Source: CAIJXB01 sp964439595 (GTDB lineage: Bacteria > Chlamydiota > Chlamydiia > Chlamydiales > Rhabdochlamydiaceae). From it: a stretch of 64,000 bases of DNA. Within the stretch, counting starts at the first letter, position 1. Each line of letters begins with the position of its first letter. Under the pieces are notes generated by a model, which saw nothing but the letters and a program-made list of their open reading frames with translations, ran no database searches and was not told the origin of the DNA. A program made the translations under genes and the position numbers. The stretch covers positions 38,765 to 102,764 of the forward strand of contig CAYTOK010000006.1 in assembly GCA_964439595.1 (NCBI GenBank), in the 5' to 3' direction. Positions 18,607 through 28,100 of this stretch are shown here, one piece after another.

Positions 18607-18789
18607 TTATAAAACATCACCTGCTTCTCTACTTTTTAAAACTTCCTTTAAGGCCAATTTTAAAGTCCTTATTCCGCCTCGAAAACCACAACGTTTAAGC
18701 AGGTCATCTATGCACTGCAGTTCTGTTTCTAAAACATCCAACTTCGACTCTGAAATAGCTAACTCAGACATTAAATATTTATCTTTCAT
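18607..18789 (-). CDS. small protein, paralog B of a tandem pair
   Basis: 60 residues, with AGGAGT just before the ATG. Helical, with heptad-like Leu spacing in the first half (SKLDVLETELQCIDDLLKRC). The core CGFRGGIRTLKLALKEVL matches the downstream paralog at 18410-18580. It is probably the first gene of a two-gene transcript. No known domain is recognised; a short coiled-coil partner or adaptor is one possibility. Confidence 0.75.
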   Translation of the reverse strand: MKDKYLMSELAISESKLDVLETELQCIDDLLKRCGFRGGIRTLKLALKEVLKSREAGDVL

Positions 18790-18892
18790 ATTACTCCTAT
18801 TAGTTATTATACACTCAATTATAACGTTAATTAAAATTTAAATCAACGCAAATGTTAAAGAATTATTAAGAAAACAAACGAACTAAAAACAG

Positions 18893-19035
18893 TAAGTCGT
18901 TAATTGTAAGAGCAATATAAAAATCAAAAAAAACACTTCCCTTGGCAACACGAAAAATATCAGTTAATACCGCTTTTTTAAATAAGGTGTTCTCCTTAAG
19001 AACGGACTCAAAAAAAACCTAGCATCAATTATTTG
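18893..19035 (-). pseudogene. decayed fragment of an AAA-ATPase-like gene
   Basis: Read on the minus strand, this stretch encodes LKENTLFKKAVLTDIFRV, against LKDNSLLQQAVLTGILRV in the intact AAA-ATPase-like protein at 9414-11141. A preceding segment (QIIDARFF) matches KIVEFMRGFF but lies in another frame, so at least one frameshift is present. Only about 45 codons of a roughly 575-codon gene remain. It lies in the AT-rich gap upstream of the giant gene. Confidence 0.75.
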
Positions 19036-19150
19036 TATAACATTAAGAATTTTCGTAATTAAAATTAATTATTGATTCATTTAGTGTTTAAATAAATCAT
19101 TCAATCATGCTAAACTTTATCAAATATAATATTAATTTTTAGGGAACGTC

Positions 19151-22100
19151 ATGGACACCAATACCTATGAATACTTCTATCAAAAAAACTGGAATACTTT
19201 CTTAGAAGAACTTGATACAAAATCCCGCGCAACCCCACCCGGTTTTCAACAGAAAATACATAGGGCCTCCTACCATGCAATTAGGATGACCATTCGAACT
19301 ATACAGACCGTAGCTAACGCCATCTTCTTTTCTTATAATAAGATTAAAGGAGCATTAGAGTATACTGCAATTCAAATAAAAAGAGTTTGCATTTTATTTT
19401 TAAATATGCCCCTTAACATAAAAAAAATATTATTTCCTTCTACCGCGGATATTTTAGAAAAAAAAATTGAATCCTTTACTTATTTACTAGAAAAAGACTC
19501 GCATACAGGTTCAACTTTAAAGGAAATCAAAAAACTACCCCACGACGAAAAAAAAGAGCTCATGCTTGGTTGGCTTGAAAAATCCCTAGGTGAAGCTATC
19601 CAAAAACCTACTATCCAAACTCTTTATAAAAACATGAAACTTCTAGCTGAAGGAGATCTTCCCATAGAAGATCTAACAAAGCTTAGAGAAACCACAAGCG
19701 AAATAAGCAAAGAAAAAGCCACTAATTCTCGCTTTCCTCATATTTCACAGGCGGTTGAAATCTTTATTCAAGCATTTGAGGTGGAAAGAATCTATGAAAA
19801 CTCCATTACCCCTTCTTCTGTTCAAAAAAACTTTAAAATCTTATTAGAAAATCCCAATCTCTTAAAACGATCTGAAATTGCAAAATTAGTAGTAGAGGCT
19901 CCTTCTTCTTTACGCAGCGCAATTGAAGAAAAAAAAACAAGAGTTCAGCAGCGATTCATTCAATGCATCCATCAACAGGAACTGCATTTTCTAAAGCAAT
20001 TACCTAGTTTATTAAAACAATTGTCCCTACAAGAAGTTCAGCAAAACTATCTTTCTAAGGAAGAAGATATTTACTTAACACGCCGGATTAATTTAGTTAA
20101 TAACCAAATTGAATCCCTAAACGAAGATGATACTACAGAAATAAGCTTTAAAAAATGCGTTCCCCTTTTTGAGAAGACTCATCTAATTCAGCAACAAGAA
20201 AAGAAAGAAAAAGCCGCCTCAGTTTGTAGGGAAATCAGTGAAAATATTATTAGCCAAGCAAAAGAAACTGTTTATCAGTCCTCTTTAATGGTTTTTAAAC
20301 CCATCAAAAAAAGAGTTGATTTAATATTCGAAATGTTGCCTCAAACAGCCAACTACAAGTTAGAAAAAACAAAAATCCTAAAAGATATTGAAAGCATAGA
20401 AAAAAAACTTAATCCCTCTAAATCCCTATCCTCAGTTTTCCCCTCCATACACAAAATTATAGATGAAATACAGGACCTAGAAAAAAAATTAATCCGAGAT
20501 GAAGTATTAACGATATCTCATGTAGATAGCGTCAAAACGATTCTAATCGAATATCGCGGCTTTATTGAGAACGAAAGCAAGGTGCAACAAGGATCTTCTC
20601 CTTGGAAAGACCTTGCAGAAATAGACACCGTGAGCAAGAGGAATCACGATCGCAAAAGTGGATTTGCCAAAGATGTACTTTGTTTAATTTTAGAAAAAAT
20701 ACCCAGTTGCCAGCTGCCCCTCCTTTTAGCCAAGCAAGATGCGAGAAACCTATTTAACCGTAAAGAAAATCACCCCACACCTACAACAGGCGTGGAAAAA
20801 GAATTAGAAGATGCAGCCAAGGCGTTTATTAGTTCTTTGCAAAAAAAACATAGCCCTCACATTGAAGCTATCCTTAGCTCTTTTACTGAATTTGCAGCAG
20901 GACTTGAAAAAGAAAAAGACTTAGAAATCATTCAAGAAGTTAAAGAAGCTGAAGAGCAAAAAGCCAACGAACCCGATTTTACAGATCTAGCAGCAAAACT
21001 AGATATAACAACAGAGCTAAATACCTGGCATACAAATCTTCAAGAAATTTGGATACAGCACATATCAGAAGATCATAAAGAAAAAATCAAAGCTGCTAAA
21101 AGCGCCTCTGCGATGCAAAAAACCATGCTCGAATGTTTTAGCATATGGCTCCAAAAAACCACAGGGCACAACCCGAAAAAGCTCCCCTCTTTAGAAGAAA
21201 TTGTTTTCTCTAGCAGTGAGGCTAAAAGAAACAGTGCCCTAAAGAAGTTAGCTACGCATGCCAAATTCAAAGAAGGTCTTCTCTCTTATTTACAAACTAT
21301 AAGAACTAACCTTTCTAGCGAGCACGCGCAAAAAAAAACCCAAGCCCCAAGCAAAGGCTTTAGTTTAGAACTATCTTGCAACCCACCTAGGGAAATTGCT
21401 TCAGGAGCTTGGGGATTTGAAGAAAGCCATTTCGATAAGGATATTGGAAATGGCATAGTGGCCAACTTTGAAAATATTATCTCAAGCCTAAAAGCAATAA
21501 GAGACCGTCTCTCTACGGAGGGATTCACCTCTGAATTTGACTTTGAATTAGCATGGATAAAAAGTCTTGATAGAAATCCCCGGTTAAAAAGCAATAAATC
21601 CATTTCTTGGATAACTTTAAGCATCTGCCAGAAGGCTGCTGCAAGTCATTTTGCAAGTAATACCCCCACACCACCTGAAATTCTTGAAATATTCCTAAAT
21701 CAATATAAAAATCTCGAAGGTAAATTTGCACTAGAAACACTCACAAACTCCGGGCGCTCTAGTTTCTTAAAAACTCTACTTTTGATGGTTTTTTCAGAAG
21801 ACCGTAATGTGGAAGTCACCTACAAGCAAAGATCGTATGCAATACAATTGCTTAGCCTATCCGACCTTCCTCTAGCAGATATCGAAAAAATTAAAAGTAA
21901 GCTAGTGCCCACTTCATCAGATCCAAAATCACCTGCTACAGCTATCCTACAAGAAGTAGGAGCGGCATTGCAAAAAACCTCCATTAGTCTAGAAGGAGTA
22001 GAAGAGAGTACTTTGCAAAAATCTTTCCAAAGAGCCGGTCTAGCTAAGAGCTCTGAAACAAGAGCTCTTCTTGATATATATCGAGCAAGAGCCGGGGAAT

Positions 22101-25100
22101 CCCTCAGTTTACACCTTATGACTTACCTGGAAGGTCTTTCCTTAAGTCATGATGAACAAAGAGAGCTAGCTGAAAGAGCACTTTGTAGAGCGTACTCTTT
22201 CAACCCTGAAGAAACACGATCCTATTTAATAAGTAAAACACCCCAAGGAGGCAGCTTTGGTAGCGTTGATCTAAAGACGTTAGCTACTCCCTTAGAAGTG
22301 TTTTTTTCTGATGTCGTTGCTAAAATTGATCCAAGTTACTATTTTTTCAACGCAGATTCTCCTAGAGAAAAAATAAGACTATTTAATGAAAAGCTCATAA
22401 ACAGCAAAGAAACACACAAGATGTTGATGGGATATGCTAGAATCATTACAGACCTAAGCCTATTAGCTAAGCAAGGCACCTTAGATGAAAATGATTTTTA
22501 TCTCCTTTTTAGAAGTAAGCTAGCCTATCAAGACCTTAAAATAAACTACTTTGAAGGCAAAAAAGCCATTGGAGGGTTTTTAAAAATAGCAACGGATTCT
22601 GCAGAATCAGAAATGGTCCAGTCAGCAGAAATAATCCAAAGACTCTTAGAAAAACCTACCTATCTAGAAAGAATCAGTGATCTTATAACTAAAAATGAAG
22701 GGATCGATTATGCAACTCAAATAATCGAAAGGTCTATTAAAAGTGGCAATTCCGTATTAAGTTTTACCTTAACCAGTATCCCTGGTTTTGCTTCTCTTGG
22801 AGCGAAAATTCAAGTTGACATGGTGACAGGTGTTATTTATCAAAATGGAAGACAACAAATAAATCTCCCTCCTAAGCTACAAAACCATCCAGATACACGC
22901 TTTTTACAAATACATACCTTCCCCTATACATGGGATACGAGCGAAAATGCCTATATCTACTACACAAAAGAAAATGGAAAAAATATCCCCCAAGTTCTTG
23001 TAAAAGAAGTGGGCGATGACACCCCCCCTGTCATAAAAAAAAGACTCTCTGTAGGATCTAGAGAGTTACTTCTACAATTTGTCCCCAAAGAGCAGATTAA
23101 ATTCCCCAAAGTAGCACTACACCGCATGGGAATCAAAAACTTCTGGCAAAAAGCTGAAGGAGAGCTTTTAGGATACGACACAAAGGGAAATCTAGTTGCT
23201 ACCTTTAAAAAAGATAATAAAAGCGAAAGCTATGTTATAACGACTCCGCAAGGAATAAGGTATCGATTTTTAAAACAAGAAAGCCTTTCATCCTATAAAA
23301 GCCATCCTGTTTTATCGCGCCTTCTGAGTGTTTTCTCTTCTGAAGAGATTCTTATAGAAGAAAAGGGAAAAGAATTTTTCGTCCCCGCTATTAGTCTAAC
23401 GATAAAAGAAGAACAAACACCTGAATCTACCCGCTGGGTTTTAGAACTTAAAGGAATGACAAAAAAAATTCTAGACACAAGTTCTGAAGGATCTTCCTCA
23501 CTCATTGTAAAAAATGACATCAATAGCCAAGAGCTTGAGGGAACTCGAAAAGAATTACTAGAAACAACCGTCCGCCTTGATTTACAACTGCAAAAAGAAA
23601 GTTCTCTTTCTTCTAAATACAATATACGCCAGCTTGAAAAAAAAATAGAAATGCTCCAAGAGAAAATCGCTACTATAGAAGAAAAGCTCTTTTTATCAAC
23701 ACTACCTGAAAACACCGACTACCTGAATGAAACAGCTATTTTAGAAATGGTTCCAGTCTCTATACGACCGTCTCCAAGAGGACTTGTTAATGCAACAGAA
23801 ATTTTCTCATCCCTATTAAATTTCTTACGGAAAAACAACTCTTTAAATCCTTTTGACCCAGAAATCCTCTCCTCATATCTTGCAGTGAAAGAGACCTATG
23901 AAAAAGAGTGCGATACAGAATTAGAAGCTGTTTTCTTCTCTAAATCCATAAATGACACAGGTCTCTTCACAAGAAATTTATCAGGAGCTCTTAAAATCAC
24001 GTATATGAGCTTTGCAAAAGGTAGCGAAGCTGCTATCCCAGCAGAGACTCTGCTTATAGAAGAGCTAGCAAAATACCCCTTAGATAAATCTTTAAAAAGC
24101 TCTGAGCTGCTCTTACTACAAAGAGCAATAGCTGCTTTAGATAACAGAATAGAACCTCTTGAGGAATATCTTCAACTAAGCTCCTACTTAAATTTCATGC
24201 TCTATCTACATTTTTCCTATAAAAAAAGAGAATTTGCTACAATAACCCTTGGGGATAAGGTAGCAGAGAGGAATTCTGTTGAGCGTTCTTTTGAAGAAAC
24301 TCTAGAAAACTGTACAGAATGCATAAGTCTTCTAGCCCCACCTTTCCATTTACATAAAAGCCTACTAGACATCTGGGCAAAAACCAATTTATGTGGACCT
24401 CCTACAAACTCAGAAATACTAGAGACAGAGGAAGCTTCCATTACACAAAAAGAAAAACCTCTAGTACTAAAACAGATGCAGTTTTTCAGCTCGCAATCTC
24501 TTTTAGAAAGATTATTTTCGGTAGATATCATTAGTTCTATTCATAAAGAAGCCTCTTCTGAAATCTCAAGTGAGCAAAAAAGCCTGATACGATCCTTCCT
24601 TATCCATAGCAAAGATCAGGTAATTGGATTCTATCTTGAAGAAATGGGTCATTTTAATGCTGATGGTTTATACGCTGAATTTAAAGTAAATGAAGAAACA
24701 GGCAAAGCACTCTATGGGCTTACTAAAGATGATCTGAAAAACATTTTTACATTCTTGGAAACAAAGGGCTATATTTCAAAAGCGGGAAGAGAAGCGAACT
24801 ATTATCGATTATCTTCTGCTGAGATGGCAACAAAACAATTTGAAGCTGCTGAAATAAGAGCATTTCTTGCTGATAAAGCTCTTTCTGAAGAACAATTAAG
24901 TAAAACAACAGAAAAATTAAGAGCTTTTCTATATAGAGCCATGCAATCCGGATTTAAATTTTCATTTAGTGAAGGCTTTGAAGCAGAGCTTGATAAAAAG
25001 CTTGAAATAGAAAAAAAACTCCACCTTTCACAATACCTTGAAGCAGAAGCTATTTTACACGCCGGTCTATCTACTCATAAAGTATCCTGGACAGAGCTAA

Positions 25101-28100
25101 AATACGCCGTACTATCGGGAGATTACGGTAAATTTCCTATCGCCGATGCTAAATCCCTATCACAGCTATCGCAAGCAATGATCAGATACCTTTTCCACAA
25201 GACAGAAGTGCAACACATAGAAAACATCCAAAAAGCACAGGCTGTTGGGGAACGTAACAAGATCGAGCTTTTACAAACAAAAAGAAACTACTCGATAGAC
25301 CTATTGCTGCAAGAGAACCTCCCCCCCCAAAAAAAAGAAGAGCAAATTCAGCAAAGAGCTTTTCTCTTTTTTGAAGAAGATTACGGAAATCGTTGTAATC
25401 TTATGCAAATTCGAATGTTCCGCTCTCTTATGTTAGGGAGTGACCACGAAGAGGCTATCGACTCAGGCCAGGCAAGAATGGGCTTTGGAAAAACAGCCCT
25501 ATTACCCCTTCTTGTTATAGTAAAACTAGCTATACAAAGACTTTACCCTGAAAAAGAAAGGCACCTTGTTCGCTGTGTTGTCACAAAAGCTGCACTAGAT
25601 GATAACACAAGATCATTTAATGGAAAGCTCGTCTCTATTTTAGGAAGCAAGGTCGTACAGGATCGCGATTTCCCTCGCTATCAAATCGATAGAGAAAACC
25701 AAGCAGCCTCTTTCAAATACATTCTTGAAGATTTAGAATCCCGGTTAGCCTTCTACACACAAATAAAAAAAGAAGGTTTCATACTCATTCAAACGCCTGA
25801 GATTCGCAACAGCATGGAAGCACAAGACTCTGATTTTGGGCAAATGATTATACAGGCAGGAGAAATAGACAAAGCTAATATCCCCTTTTGCCTTGAAGCC
25901 AAACGACTAATTGGCATGATGCGAGGAATACCCACTTATACCATATTTGATGAACTAGATGATACACAAGACATCAAATCTAGGGAGGTCAATTTTACAA
26001 GAGGAACAAAAAGAAACATCCCTATTTCTTCTATACGTCCTCTAGAAAAAGTGATTTCTTTTGTGGAAAAAAATAAAACAAAAGACTGGAAAGACCTTAG
26101 AGGAAGAGCTAAGGATTTAGTAGAAAGCCTTTGTCTTACCAAAAGAGGCGAGTCTATTATAGATTGTCCAAAAGAGGTAATAAACTACTTAACAGACCGA
26201 AGAGAGCCTATTAATCCTTTTGTAGAAGACATTTTAAGTGAGCGCCTTTTATCTCATAAAGCAAGTAGCGACGCAGAGCACACAGAAAATGATTCAACGT
26301 TACTCCTTATTCGCGCTATGCTTCTTGATGATAATATTTTAGCCCTTATGAAAAGCAAACAGCCAAATACACACTTTGGAGTTCGCTTTAAAGAAGAGGC
26401 TGGTGAAAGAACCTTTTTTCATGACCCTGATTCTGAATCCACACTACTTATCGCAGTTCCCTATGAAGGAACAAATACGCCTAAAGGGCTTTCTATTTTT
26501 GATAATACAGAAGTGGCAGCAATTACAACAATGCGTTATTACCTATCAGAAGAAACTCTTCTTTCGACCAAGCCCCATCTAGATTTTTTAATTAAACAAA
26601 TTCAAAAAAGACAGATTCCGGAAGCTTTAGCTAAATATTATTTCAAAGAAGAAAAAGATGCAGACGGAACTCCTCTTTTAGAAACTTTACAAACAATAGC
26701 AGAAATGCTAGACCCCGAAGAGCTTAAAAGAGCTAAAGAACAATTTCATGATAAGTTTATGAAACAGCCTAGTGAAGCCTTCCGTAAATTCTTTGCTATG
26801 GCTGTTATAGTGACACAAATCCGTTCTGATGAATCTTGTGTTAAAAGTGACCGCTATGAAAAGGGGTCGCATAAAAACATAGAAAAAGGTTTTTCCGGAA
26901 CCGTTGGAGGAACATCTTCTTATTTTGCCAAGCAAGAAACAGACTCCGCAGCTGATGGGAAGTTAAGTATTGAGATTATGGGACGAGAAAATAATGCAGA
27001 GATTAAATGGCTATCGCCTCCTTTGGCCCAAGAAGATTATCTAGAATCCACCATTCGCACAATACTCTCTCAGGCAAATCCTAATACAAGGGCGATTATT
27101 GACGCGGCGGGAATATGTAAAAGCAAAGACGGGGTTCCTGAAACTATTATCAAAAATTTATGGAATCAGTTAAAAAGGGATTCTACATTTGAAAAAATTC
27201 AAGGCATTATATATTACGATAAAGATAATACTAAAAGGCTCTATAAAGGCCCTCATACAGAAGCGATCCTTTGCAGCGCAGAAATGGAAATAGATGCTAT
27301 AAAAAGAGGGATCTCCTATTTTTCTTTTTATAGACAAAAAAACACTAGGGGCTCTGATATAAAACAAGCTAACAAAGCACATGCCCTGATAACCCTAGAT
27401 GAAAACGTATCCAATAGCGACGCTAAACAAGCGGTATTGCGCTTTCGTAACCTTGTCAATCGAAGCTCCGAGCAAACTTTTACTTTTATTTGCATGCCAG
27501 AATTTAAAGGCATTGTAACAGATGCTCTCAAAGCAGAAGGAAAAAAATCTCTCAAATTAAAAACAGAAGAAATCATTGCGCTCCAATCTAAAGATAAGAA
27601 GACCCTTTTAATCGAAGATAAAGAAGCTATTTCCGCGCTACTCATACAGTGGATAAAAATCGCTCTAAGCATTGACCTATTTACGCAAGATACTCCTACT
27701 GAAAAAATCACAGATGTCATTAAGCAAAATGGGATACAGATATCAGCTAAAGAAGTGCAAAATGTGATAAAAGTAAACACCGTAAGTGTTATTGGAAGAC
27801 GTGATATAAAAAGTAAAGACATAGCAAATTTTCTTCGTATCCAAGAAAAGAACCTGGAAGAAAAAAACGCTCTTATTATCTTTAAAAAAGAGATGAAAGC
27901 CCATGTAAAACAAGCAGCATCCCATCTAGAGTTTACTGTTTTATCAAAAATTGCAAGTCCCTTGTCTTCTTATCAGCAAAGAGCTTATATCGCATTTTTA
28001 CACACAAGAAATGAGATCTCCACCTTTGTAGAAGAGTCTGTCAATGCACTTTATTTAAAATATGGACAGCACGTATCCGACTTAAAAAGAGATGAGTATA

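Noticed and set aside
18790..19150. Plain intergenic gap upstream of the giant gene
   Set aside because: It holds the AAA-ATPase gene relic, so it was listed as a pseudogene instead.
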